In this document: positions 1 through 8,300 of the stretch, in pieces
How the letters are laid out: every line of letters begins with the position of its first letter
Numbering within the stretch: the first letter of the stretch is position 1
Notes under the pieces: model-generated
What the model was told of the DNA's origin: nothing
The model's database searches: none
The model's input: only the letters and a program-made list of their open reading frames with translations
Made by a program: the position numbers and the translations under genes
Assembly: GCA_964526785.1 (NCBI GenBank)
Contig: CAZGMJ010000113.1
Coordinates: 1 to 9,891 of the forward strand
Length of the DNA: 9,891 bases
Direction: 5' to 3'
Source: CAZGMJ01 sp964526785
GTDB taxonomy: Bacteria > Planctomycetota > Phycisphaerae > Sedimentisphaerales > Anaerobacaceae

Positions 1-1
1 A

Positions 2-46
2 ATGCCAGCTCTGCGAAAAGAACTCCTACGCCAAAACTGGGGATGA
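2..46 (+). CDS. possible C-terminal tail of a gene cut by the left edge
   Basis: A reading frame enters from the left edge and ends at a TGA at 44-46, giving a tail ending in LRKELLRQNWG. The residues look like an ordinary charged helical C-terminus. The stop lies 1 bp from the stop of a doubtful minus-strand frame ending at 48, so the two would be arranged tail to tail. Fifteen codons are far too few to identify a family or to be sure the frame is coding. The ATG at 2-4 could also be a chance in-frame methionine rather than a start. This is recorded only because it is the sole plausible coding signal at the edge. Confidence 0.18.
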   Translation: MPALRKELLRQNWG

Positions 47-47
47 G

Positions 48-296
48 TCAGGCATCACACCGGCAATAGCGGCAGCGATCCCTCAACGCTCCTTCAGAGC
101 CCCCATTCGGCACCGGACCATCCCGAATCTCCCCGCACAATCCGCAGGCACGAGCAATGCCCCCTTCCGCAACGGCCGGTTCGCGCACGGAACCGCCACC
201 GCGCCCTGTACCCCCCATCGACATAAATCGACCATATTCTTTGGCCGAAATCACTTTTCCCCCGGTCGGGGTGACAGAAGCTGTCACCCCGCGCAC
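48..296 (-). CDS. doubtful small protein with paired CxxC motifs
   Basis: An 82-residue frame opens at a GTG (294-296). Internal starts are possible at GTG 252-254, which has GGGGG four bases upstream, and at ATG 222-224. Its C-terminal third carries CGLCGE, then DRCRYCRC near the end: two CxxC pairs about 24 residues apart, the spacing of a zinc-ribbon or zinc-finger knuckle. The N-terminal half is glycine-rich and not recognisable. Third-position composition is not clearly biased, there is no convincing ribosome binding site at the longest start, and the opposite strand also has open frames here. It could be a real small metal-binding protein or a chance frame in GC-rich DNA. I do not assign a function. 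Confidence 0.25.
   Translation of the reverse strand: MRGVTASVTPTGGKVISAKEYGRFMSMGGTGRGGGSVREPAVAEGGIARACGLCGEIRDGPVPNGGSEGALRDRCRYCRCDA
267..291. promoter_or_regulatory. perfect inverted repeat, 11-bp arms, 3-bp spacer
   Basis: The arms CGGGGTGACAG (267-277) and CTGTCACCCCG (281-291) are exact reverse complements around AAG. Neither side is followed by a run of T, so it does not look like a rho-independent terminator. A dyad of this size and spacing would suit a dimeric repressor or activator site, or a small hairpin in a transcript. It lies about 150 bp upstream of the candidate promoter for the gene at 582, and inside the first codons of the doubtful minus-strand frame. If that protein starts at 224 or 254 instead, the dyad would sit in its leader. 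The binding protein is unknown. Confidence 0.45.
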
Positions 297-581
297 AAAA
301 TGTGTTAAGTTGGCGACTGCCTGTTGTGGGACGGAAGCATACTGGCGAGTCGTCTACGCGCAATTTTCCGCGCAGAACGACGGAGACGGAGAACCACCGC
401 CTGCGCCATGGCAATAGCCGATTGTCGCCGGATCGAGCGCCCCTTGGACGAACTCCATCGACATGGTACAATCTGGCAATCCGTGATTGTCTGCAGTACG
501 CCATTGTGATAGACGGCTCCGTCACAACGCCTGGTGTTGGAATCTCCATAACACAATACGCAAACCAACGATTGGAATCAC
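297..581. other. upstream intergenic region of the 582 gene, no gene seen
   Basis: Short open frames exist on both strands, but none has a recognisable product, a good ribosome binding site or consistent codon bias. The notable content is the candidate promoter at 444-472 and a 6-bp inverted repeat overlapping its start region (ACAATC 468-473, GATTGT 485-490). No tRNA-like or terminator-like structure was seen. Confidence 0.5.
444..472 (+). promoter_or_regulatory. candidate sigma70-type promoter with extended -10
   Basis: TTGGAC (444-449) is separated by 17 bp from TACAAT (467-472). The -10 element matches the consensus at five of six positions and is preceded by TGG (464-466), the extended -10 form. 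The -35 matches at only three positions. Initiation would fall near 479, leaving a leader of about 100 nt before the ATG at 582. The inverted repeat ACAATC/GATTGT (468-490) overlaps the -10 and start point, where a repressor could bind. This is a pattern match only. Confidence 0.38.
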
Positions 582-2408
582 ATGACTACAGTCACGAAAC
601 CGAAACACCGACCAGAACCTCGCCTGAAAGTACACCTTCTGGCGTTGGCGGCGCTTCTATTGGTGCCGCGTATCGCTGAGCCGGCGCCCAATTACGCCCT
701 GCCCCCTCAGGCCGTCCGCGTAAACGTCAAGGACTTCGGTGCCCGGGGTGACGGCATTACCGACGACACCGCCGCCATCAAGAAAGCCTTTGAGGCCACG
801 TACAACGCCTGGGAAGTTGTCTACTTCCCACAGGGCACGTACCTGGTCTCCGATGAAATCCGGTGGAAACGCTTCACCATCGTCTGGGGACAGGGGCCGG
901 ATCGATCCGTCATCAAACTGCAAGACAACTGCCCCGGCTACAGCGACCGCTCATCACCCAGGGCGGTGTTGTTCTGCCGCCAAAACGAAAAAGACCCCCA
1001 CAAACACGACAACGTCTCGCACAGCAACCATATCGTCCATCTCGCCGTCCATGTCGGAGCGGACAATCCTGCAGCAATCGGCATCGACTTCTCCAGCCAC
1101 AACGGAGGCGGCATGGAAGACGTGCTCGTCCGCGCCGCACCCGGCTCCGGCCACAAAGGCATTTCCATGGAACGCGAAGGACAGGGACCGGCACTCGTCA
1201 AAAGCGTCACCGTCGAAGGCTTCGACTACGGCATGGCTGTCAAAGGCGGCGCATACTCCATGACCTATGAGGATATCACGCTCGAAAACCAGCGCCTCGC
1301 CGGTTTTCAGAACCGCTCGCACAATATCGCCATCCGCCGCCTCAACAGCTTCAATACCGTCCCCGCCCTGCGTGCTCATGGCGGCTGCACGATCCTTGTC
1401 GATTCGAACCTCCACGGCGGCGATTCCAACTGTGCCGTCCGCGCCAACGACAAAGCCCTGCTCTTCCTGCGCAACGTCGCACAGAGCGGATACGACCATA
1501 TCTTGCGGGATGGCCGCACAACCGCTTCATCGACGAACATTAAAGAATATACGACACTACCCTTTCAGACCCTCGCCGGCACCCAGAAAAATGCACCGTT
1601 GCACATTCCGATCAAGGACCCGCCGGACGATTTCTGGCAGGAGGATGTTTCCGAATGGGCCTGCATAACCGATTTCGAATCCTGCGCAGCACAGCCGGAG
1701 GAGGATTCTCGCCGGAGCGGTAAACAGTGGGCTCCGGCCCTTCAGGCCGCCGTCGATTCCGGCAAAGAAACGATCTGTTTTCCAAGCGTCACGCACGGAT
1801 TCGAATGCGCCGGCTCCGAGCCCGTCATCATACGCGCCAGCGTCAGACGCATCGTCGGCCAGTTCTGCAGACTCGATGTCCCCGTCATATTCGATAACAC
1901 CAAACCAGTCGTCGTCGACTTCGCAAGATTCGGCCGGGGCATCGTCGTCAAAGGCTCCGGACCCGTTGTCCTGAAGCGATGCATGGGCGGACCGGTCGAA
2001 ACGAGACCCGGCGCAGGCGACCTCTTTGTCGATGACATCTGCGGCGGACCCTGGCGGATCGATCGCAGCAGCGTGTACGCCCGCTCGCTCAACGAAGAAA
2101 CCAAAGCGCTGAAGATCCACAATAACGGTGGCTCCCTCTGGATTCTAAGCCTCAAAACCGAATTCTCCGGCCCCGTCGTGAGAAGTGAAAACGGCGCCCG
2201 CACCGAAATCCTCGGCGGCCACCTCTACCCCGTCCAGCAGGACCCCTGGACCGCCGCCTTTCAAAACAACAACGCGAGCCTGAGCCTCGTCTACCTGAGC
2301 CGCTGGTCGTTCAACAGCACCTACACCGACATGCTCAACCACAATGGCGAAACGGTCGAAACCCGCTACGAGGACCGAAACATCTACCACTGCATCTGCC
2401 GGCCGTAA
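582..2408 (+). CDS. secreted pectate-lyase-superfamily (GH55-like) beta-helix protein
   Basis: A 608-residue exported protein. The N-terminus has Lys/Arg residues, then a hydrophobic stretch (about 17-28), and probable signal peptide cleavage near 33-36. Residues 47-95 carry the hallmark opening of the Pectate_lyase_3 family: VNVKDFGARGDGITDDTAAI, then VYFPQGTYLVSDEI. Beta-helix-like sequence follows to about 335. From about 359 a second, weaker copy of the opening appears (TDFES..., QWAPALQAAVDSG, ICFPS), so the protein seems to hold two beta-helix units, as in GH55-type enzymes. Thirteen cysteines are present, including CIC near the C-terminus, which suggests disulfides. It probably binds or cleaves an extracellular polysaccharide, but the substrate and the lyase or hydrolase activity cannot be told. 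The start has a weak GGA six bases upstream. The gene is convergent with another beta-helix gene 60 bp away, and no terminator is visible between them. Confidence 0.88.
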   Translation: MTTVTKPKHRPEPRLKVHLLALAALLLVPRIAEPAPNYALPPQAVRVNVKDFGARGDGITDDTAAIKKAFEATYNAWEVVYFPQGTYLVSDEIRWKRFTIVWGQGPDRSVIKLQDNCPGYSDRSSPRAVLFCRQNEKDPHKHDNVSHSNHIVHLAVHVGADNPAAIGIDFSSHNGGGMEDVLVRAAPGSGHKGISMEREGQGPALVKSVTVEGFDYGMAVKGGAYSMTYEDITLENQRLAGFQNRSHNIAIRRLNSFNTVPALRAHGGCTILVDSNLHGGDSNCAVRANDKALLFLRNVAQSGYDHILRDGRTTASSTNIKEYTTLPFQTLAGTQKNAPLHIPIKDPPDDFWQEDVSEWACITDFESCAAQPEEDSRRSGKQWAPALQAAVDSGKETICFPSVTHGFECAGSEPVIIRASVRRIVGQFCRLDVPVIFDNTKPVVVDFARFGRGIVVKGSGPVVLKRCMGGPVETRPGAGDLFVDDICGGPWRIDRSSVYARSLNEETKALKIHNNGGSLWILSLKTEFSGPVVRSENGARTEILGGHLYPVQQDPWTAAFQNNNASLSLVYLSRWSFNSTYTDMLNHNGETVETRYEDRNIYHCICRP

Positions 2409-2468
2409 GCCATACGCACATTGGGCAATGCCGGGGACGATCCGCCGCGCCAGCTATCAAAGCTCCCA

Positions 2469-5171
2469 TCAATCAACACGATGATCAAGTGCGATGTTAT
2501 CAACGTAAAACATGGCGCGACCCTTGCTGACGCTCAGTATCCCAACCCAGTCAAGCCGACAAAAGCGCTTGTCGAGCGATATCCCCTCGACCTCGTTCGA
2601 AGATGTGCCGTCGCCCGAGAGCCGTGCCGTGCACGACTTTGCGCCGCTCCCAAGTGGAAATTCCACGCCGACGGTAAACCATCGCCCCGGTTCAACCGAG
2701 CCCAGCACCCGCCCGCTGACCTTCACTTCGCCGCCCGCCGAAATCTCGATCTTCGGCCCGCTGACATACGAGCTGCCCTCAACGTGATAGTCCCGCAAAT
2801 CGAGCGTGATACGCGCCGGACTCTCGGCGTCGTTCATCAGATCGCACGAAAACGACACCCGGCCGCCGACATATTCCCGCTCGTAGTACAAATGCGGATT
2901 GTAAGGCTTGATGCCCGCCGCATCGACAAATCGCAGCGACTTCCGGCCGCCCGAAGCCGTACCCGCCGCCACCTCGATCATACTCTCGCCCTCAATCGCC
3001 AGCGTACAGTTCAGTGGAAACTCAGGATACGCCACCCCCGCGCCGGCAAGATACCCCTCGAAATCATCGTCGATTTTCCGCTCGTACGCCGGCGGCTCGG
3101 GCGCTTCCGCAGGCTGCCTCTCAATCATCCCCGGCCGCTCCACCCACTCTTGCTCGCCGTACAGCCCGACGTCGGCCGTCTCTATCAGCTCGAAGCCCAG
3201 CTTCCGCGCCGGAGAATCCGGTTTCAGCCCGAAGTCGCAGGCCTCGGCGTCCCGAAACTTCGGATCGGCCACAACGTTGCCGCCCCCGATCTCCGTATCT
3301 CCAAGGAACGTGACGTCCCCATCGGTGTTGTAGTACACGTTGTTTCGCACGACGTAATCCTGGTGACTGCCCGTAATGTGCGCAACCTCCCGCACATCCC
3401 CGTAGAAGATGTTCCTCTCGATAGTCACCGCGTTGCCGCCCCGGCCGCGAGTCCCCCGCCCGAGATTCATCCCGTAATCATCGTAAAACGCAAAGACATT
3501 GTTCCGCACCGTCAAATCCCGCCCCCAGTGCAGATTATACCCCGCGCTGCTCACGTTATACACGACGTTGTCCTCCCACACGATCCCCGTGCTGCCCTCG
3601 TCGTTGTAGATGCCGTTTGTGTGCGCGTGATACGGGTAGCCGTACACGTCGTGAATCACGTTATTGCGAATCATCGTCCCCGGAGAAATCCCCAGCGTAT
3701 AAATGCCGCCGGTGTCCGTGAGCATCCGCCGGGCGATGTGATGGATGTGATTGTACTCCACGATATTGTGATGCGCGCTGGCCGGCGACAGATTCCAGCA
3801 CCAACCCACATTCACGCCCATATAATTCATATCGCAGATCTCGTTGTGACTGACCCGATTGTGGGAACTGCTCCCGATCCACACCCCGATCGCCCCCAAA
3901 TACACATTCGTGACATCGTGTATGAAATTGTTGTCGATGATGTTGTGATGTACGTAGTAATTGTCGTTCCGCCCGGGTGTGCACCGCGCCTTCCATCCGC
4001 CGTGTCCGACGTAAATCCCCCCGCCGCCGATATCATGCACGTCACACCGCCGAATCGTATTATGCTGACACCCCTCGTCGAGCCACACACCGTGCTCGCC
4101 GATATGCGCAACCTCGCAGTCCACGATCCGGCAGTTCCGCATACCCCGCGCCCAGACCCCCGCGTTGCTCAGCATGTCGTTCGCCTGGGCGTATTCCTGA
4201 TAGCTCCACTTCTTGCCCTCCCATCGACTGTGCTGAACCGACAGTCCCGCCAGCGTGACATGCTCGACGAACTCGCCTTGCTCCGGCCTGCCGTCGAACA
4301 CCACAACCCGCTTGAGCCATGGAATCACCGCGCGTATCTCACCCATATCCTCGCCGGTCAACGGCTGGTAATAGAGCATCCCCGCCTCGCGGTCGTAATA
4401 CCATTCGCCCGGCGCATCGAGCGCCTCGAAATAGTTCTCCAGGAAATACCGCTGCTTCAGCTCCCAGTATCCGAAATCCCAGTGAAAGCCGTTCGTAAAT
4501 ACGACAACACGGCTGTCGAAATCGATTTCCTTGATCCAGTGCTTCGTCGAGGTCCACTGATGCATCGCCGTCACCACCACCTCCGACAGATTGTCCCATC
4601 GCCGAATGTCCCCGCGCTTGAACCGAAACCCCTTGCCTCCCATCCCCTTCTTCTTCGGCTGAATCAACCATCTCGGTACGGGCGGCTCGATCGGTCCGTC
4701 CGTCCGCAGAAACCCCGCGTTCGGCGTCCGGGCCCGCTGTCGGCGTTCGCCGTCGATGAAAAGCTGATTGAAAGCCAACCCCTTGCCGATCCGCGCCGCC
4801 CACAGGCGATCGTCGAATGGCTCCCAGCCGCTGACAACCTGCCCGCCGCTCAGCACGACCGTCTCATCGCTCGCGGCCTTGTACGCCACCGGCGCCCCCG
4901 CACTTCCCGAATCGGCTGGCGTGAATGTCAGCGGCGCCTCCAGCACGTACGTCCCGCCGCCGATCACCACCGTCGCTCCGTCAGGCAACTGCCCCTTCGA
5001 GCGTATGTCCCGCACCGCCGCCTGCGCCTCGCCGATGGTCCGAAATGGCCTGCCTTTCGACCCGTCGCCGTCAACCGTCGCCTCGCAGGATACATACATC
5101 ACCTTCTGCGCCGAAAGAGAACCCCCAATAAGCAAAACAACCATCACTGCAAACAACCATACCCGTTTCAT
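2469..5171 (-). CDS. secreted right-handed parallel beta-helix protein, GH141-like
   Basis: A 900-residue exported protein from the chosen start. Residues 1-21 form a signal peptide (MKRVWLF, hydrophobic core, cleavage after SLSA). Residues 26-110 have the usual opening of these enzymes (DGSKGRPFRTI, GGGTYVL, then LSGGQVVSGW). Next come FNQLFIDGERRQRAR (134-148) and GEWYYDREAGMLYYQP (255-270), both typical of GH141-like proteins. Residues about 326-626 contain many beta-helix turns (HNTIRRCDVHDI, HNRVSHNEI, GTMIRNNVIHDVYG, VVRNNVYYN). D486 (TDTGGIY) and D524/E525 (IYNDEG) are candidate catalytic acids, inferred from family resemblance. Residues 700-900 form a separate beta-rich, jelly-roll-like domain opening with DDDFEGY, perhaps carbohydrate-binding. 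Known GH141 members include fucosidase and xylanase activities, so the substrate is open. A 914-residue form starting at 5213 is possible but lacks a ribosome site. The gene is separated from the upstream same-strand gene by a terminator, so it probably has its own promoter, which I could not locate. Confidence 0.88.
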   Translation of the reverse strand: MKRVWLFAVMVVLLIGGSLSAQKVMYVSCEATVDGDGSKGRPFRTIGEAQAAVRDIRSKGQLPDGATVVIGGGTYVLEAPLTFTPADSGSAGAPVAYKAASDETVVLSGGQVVSGWEPFDDRLWAARIGKGLAFNQLFIDGERRQRARTPNAGFLRTDGPIEPPVPRWLIQPKKKGMGGKGFRFKRGDIRRWDNLSEVVVTAMHQWTSTKHWIKEIDFDSRVVVFTNGFHWDFGYWELKQRYFLENYFEALDAPGEWYYDREAGMLYYQPLTGEDMGEIRAVIPWLKRVVVFDGRPEQGEFVEHVTLAGLSVQHSRWEGKKWSYQEYAQANDMLSNAGVWARGMRNCRIVDCEVAHIGEHGVWLDEGCQHNTIRRCDVHDIGGGGIYVGHGGWKARCTPGRNDNYYVHHNIIDNNFIHDVTNVYLGAIGVWIGSSSHNRVSHNEICDMNYMGVNVGWCWNLSPASAHHNIVEYNHIHHIARRMLTDTGGIYTLGISPGTMIRNNVIHDVYGYPYHAHTNGIYNDEGSTGIVWEDNVVYNVSSAGYNLHWGRDLTVRNNVFAFYDDYGMNLGRGTRGRGGNAVTIERNIFYGDVREVAHITGSHQDYVVRNNVYYNTDGDVTFLGDTEIGGGNVVADPKFRDAEACDFGLKPDSPARKLGFELIETADVGLYGEQEWVERPGMIERQPAEAPEPPAYERKIDDDFEGYLAGAGVAYPEFPLNCTLAIEGESMIEVAAGTASGGRKSLRFVDAAGIKPYNPHLYYEREYVGGRVSFSCDLMNDAESPARITLDLRDYHVEGSSYVSGPKIEISAGGEVKVSGRVLGSVEPGRWFTVGVEFPLGSGAKSCTARLSGDGTSSNEVEGISLDKRFCRLDWVGILSVSKGRAMFYVDNIALDHRVD

Positions 5172-5176
5172 ACCGG

Positions 5177-5184
5177 CCTTTCTC
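5177..5184 (-). promoter_or_regulatory. ribosome binding site deciding the start of the GH141-like gene
   Basis: On the minus strand GAGAAAGG ends five bases before the ATG at 5169-5171, and that ATG is followed directly by a classic signal peptide. The longer in-frame ATG at 5211-5213 has no purine-rich site at the proper distance and would place 14 extra residues before the signal peptide. The shorter start is therefore preferred. Confidence 0.6.
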
Positions 5185-5310
5185 AAGAAAACCATCTCCG
5201 GACAGTAGCTCATAGCTCAGCGTCGCGTCACTGTTTGTATCGACGCCGACCGCACACAGTGTAACGAAATAGCCGCCCGAATAACAGGCCGGCGAGCCCG
5301 CACAGCGCGC

Positions 5311-5343
5311 AAAAAAAGGGCCCCCGCTTGTTGCAGAGGCCCT
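5311..5343 (-). terminator. rho-independent terminator of the 1118-residue gene
   Basis: Read on the minus strand, AGGGCCTC (5343-5336) pairs with GGGGCCCT (5324-5317) as eight base pairs including one G-U. The loop is 11 nt and a run of seven T follows (5317-5311). It begins 44 nt after the stop codon at 5388. Position and form are those of a strong intrinsic terminator, which would separate the large modular gene from the GH141-like gene downstream. Confidence 0.88.
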
Positions 5344-5344
5344 G

Positions 5345-5359
5345 CCATGCTTTGCATGG
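5345..5359. repeat. small perfect hairpin next to the terminator
   Basis: CCATGC (5345-5350) and GCATGG (5354-5359) are exact reverse complements around a 3-base loop. On the minus-strand transcript this hairpin lies just before the terminator stem. It may protect the 3' end or be incidental. Confidence 0.4.
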
Positions 5360-5387
5360 AAACCAGTCGAACAGAATCAGCCGCTCA

Positions 5388-8300
5388 TTACGGCCACAGT
5401 ATCGCATCCAGCCACGTATCGGCCAGCACCGCGAAGTCGCCGAGATCAACCGTCTCACTGGCGTCGAGATCGGCCGACAGATCCGCCCCGCTCTGGAGCC
5501 ATTGCTGTCCCATCACCTCGACATCCGCCAGGTCCACCACGCAGTTGCTGTTCAAATCAGCCGCCGGCTTGGGCAGCTCGGGCAGACACCTCGGCGGATA
5601 CAGCCGGATATCGTCGAAATAGACAACGCCGTCCTCCCCGCTGGGCGTCCCCGGCTTGCTGCCGATACCGAGCGTGACGCTCGCAATGTCGCTGAGATTC
5701 ACGCCCTGCCCGCTGATTTCCGTCAGTTCGAGGTTCCATTCCTTCCATGCATTGTCCTGAATGGCGTTCGGATTGTCCGGATGCGGGATCGTCGCGACCC
5801 CGTTGCCGCTGTCTCTGACCTCCAGATACAGATTCTCATCCGGATTCATCGCCATGCCGATATCCATATACGTATCGAACGGCCCGGCCGCATCCACCGC
5901 CCCCGTCACCGAAGGACTGGACAACACCGACGTCGTCGTGGTCGAGTCGTTGAAACCGACATCCGCGGAAACCGCCAGCCCGACGTACACCTGCTGATTC
6001 ATGGGCACAGTCACCGGATCGCCGATCGGCTCCCACGTGCTGTTGTCCGAAGAATGAAACGCCGTGAACGTGTTGCCCTGCCGAGTCACCCGGACCCAGT
6101 GCGGCATGACGATCGTCGCCGGGAACGGCGGCTCTTCCTCCGTACCCGCCAGGTCCGAACCCGCCAGATCGCGCCAGCGCAGGAATGCCTGACCCGTCGC
6201 CCGCACGCCGCTCATCGCGAAAACCGATCCCGAATCCAGCGTATTGCGAATCATCACACCCGAGACGGCCCAACCGCTTACGTTCTCCAGGCTGTCCACC
6301 CGGGCCTTGATCTCGCCGTCGCCGGTCAACATCTTGTACGCAAACCGGAATCCGTCGGACGAACCGTCCACGCCGTTGCCCGTCGCCGCAATCGTGTACG
6401 CATCCTTATCCGCATCGTACGCGAAACTGCCCGCAGGCCCGACGCCGTGATAGGCAATCGACAGCGATTTCACACCCGCCGCCGTCCAGTCGCGGTTGGT
6501 CGTCAGCGTCATCGTCGCCTCCGAGTAGCTCGCCTGGCCCGTGTTCTCGAAGAACAACGGTGCAGCCTGCCGCCCGTTGCGAACGATGTCCGTCTCGACA
6601 AAGCTCTCGCCCGCCGCGAAGTTCGGTTCGGGATACCCCATGGTCGAACCGTTGGCTGCCACGTCCCATCCGTCGAGCCACGTCTCGAAAACGCGCTTCG
6701 GCTCGTAGTTGTCGTAGTTCTCGAAATCATCGATAACCAGGAAGTCCGCCGTCGTAAAGCCCCAGACGTTGCCCTTCATCGGACTCAGCGGATCGCCCGC
6801 AATGATCTCGTCGACGCGCCAGTAATATGCCTTGCCGGGCTCCAGACCCGTCATCAGCATATCCGTCACGTCCGCATCAAGCCGGCCCTTGTAAATGCCG
6901 GCCGTGCCCGTCGTGGCCTGCGCCACCGCGCCGGCGTCATCCCCGAAGTACACGTCGTGCTGGGCCTCGGCGCTGGCCGGACCCCACCGCAGCCGCGGAT
7001 TCTGCGAAACGTCCGTCGCGTCCTTGGTCGGCCATATCAGCCGTGCCCGCACCGTCGGTGACAGCGCCACCGAAGGAATAACCTGCCGGCTGATCAAGTC
7101 GCTCTCCCACGACAGACTCAGGCTCGCTCCGCCGCCCGCCTGGAAGTACTCCACCGCGATCGGATAGTCGCCCGCCTCCAGCGTCAATTCCCCCGAGCGG
7201 TCGCGCGCCGTGTGCGTGCCCCAGTCTTCCACGACCAACTGATCGTCCACGTACAGCCGCACGCCGTCGTTGCTGTTCACAATGAACGTGTATGTACCGT
7301 CGACGGGAATCATGACCTCGCCGTTCCATCGCGCCGAGAATGACAGCCGGTCCACCGCTCCGTCCGGCGGCTCCGTTCCCCAGTCGAAATCGATCTGCGA
7401 ATCCACGCGCGACACAGTCGGAGCCCCGGTCAAGTCGCCGACGCCGCTGAAGTACTCCGCCTTCAAACCGCCCGTCCCCGCCGGCACAACCGTAAAGCTC
7501 CACACTTCGCCCGTAACGAGCTGCTCGCCGTCGAATTCATCCACGCGCCAATAGTACGTCGTGCCGTTCTCCAGCGCCCCGTCCGGCTCGAACGTCGGAT
7601 CGGCCGCCAACTCGCCGCCTTCCGTCGCGTTCGCGACTGCGTCCGCGTCGGTCCCGAAATACACGTAATGCACGATCGCTCCCAGACCCGCCGACCAGTT
7701 CAGCTCCGCGTCGGTCGCCACAAAGACCGCGCCGTCCACCGGATTCGGCTCGTGCGCCGACCGCGGCATGACCTCAAAGCTCCATATCTGTCCCGCGTGC
7801 ACCGACCCCTGATCGTTCGTCGTCACAATGCGCCAGTAGTAAACGCCCGATTCCAGTTGATCCGGGAACAAGGCGCTGCCGCACACTATCGCAAAGTCAT
7901 TGCCGCCCTCGGCCAGCAACGCCGATTCCGACATCGCCTCGACCTCCGCAGGATCGCTGCTCAGATAAACCTTCTCCGAGACCGCCCCGGCCCCCTCAGA
8001 CCACGTCAGCACCGGACACGCATCCCCGATACTCGACCCGTCGGCCGGCGAAGGCCCGAACGCTCCCGGCGAACCCTTCACCGCGCAAATGCACGATGGA
8101 TCCATACCCGGACTCGTGAATACCAGACCCTCGATCACGGCGTCGTTCGAAAGCAGACTGCCGTTCTCGTCCTTAAGATCCGTAATCTTAAACGCAATGC
8201 CGCCGATGTCCTGGTTGTTGTTCGGACCGGGATTCCGCTGCAAATCCAGCTTCGGCTCGCCCGCAATGCTCGGCTCCCACTGCGACTTCGGAACCACGAC

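Noticed and set aside
2409..2468. Short inverted repeat CATTG-GG-CAATG in the convergent gap, as a terminator
   Set aside because: Five-base arms with a two-base loop and no T-run on either strand are not a credible terminator.
2421..5264. A 947-codon plus-strand open frame antisense to the GH141-like gene
   Set aside because: The product is rich in Arg, Pro, His and Val with no domain pattern, as expected for the shadow of a GC-rich gene. The minus strand has a signal peptide, beta-helix turns and a ribosome site.
5172..5310. Search for a promoter of the GH141-like gene
   Set aside because: Several weak -10-like hexamers exist (TACACT, TACAAA on the minus strand), but none has a matching -35 at 16-18 bp.
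5228..5458. Minus-strand frame whose end (hydrophobic stretch then RRR) resembles a C-terminal sorting signal
   Set aside because: It runs through the terminator hairpin and is out of frame with the modular gene. No PEP-like motif precedes it, and the in-frame stop at 5388 follows an intact dockerin-like tail.
5328..7061. A 577-codon plus-strand open frame antisense to the modular protein gene
   Set aside because: It is Arg-rich and low in complexity, it starts inside the terminator of the opposite gene, and the minus strand encodes clear FN3-like, PA14 and dockerin-like modules.
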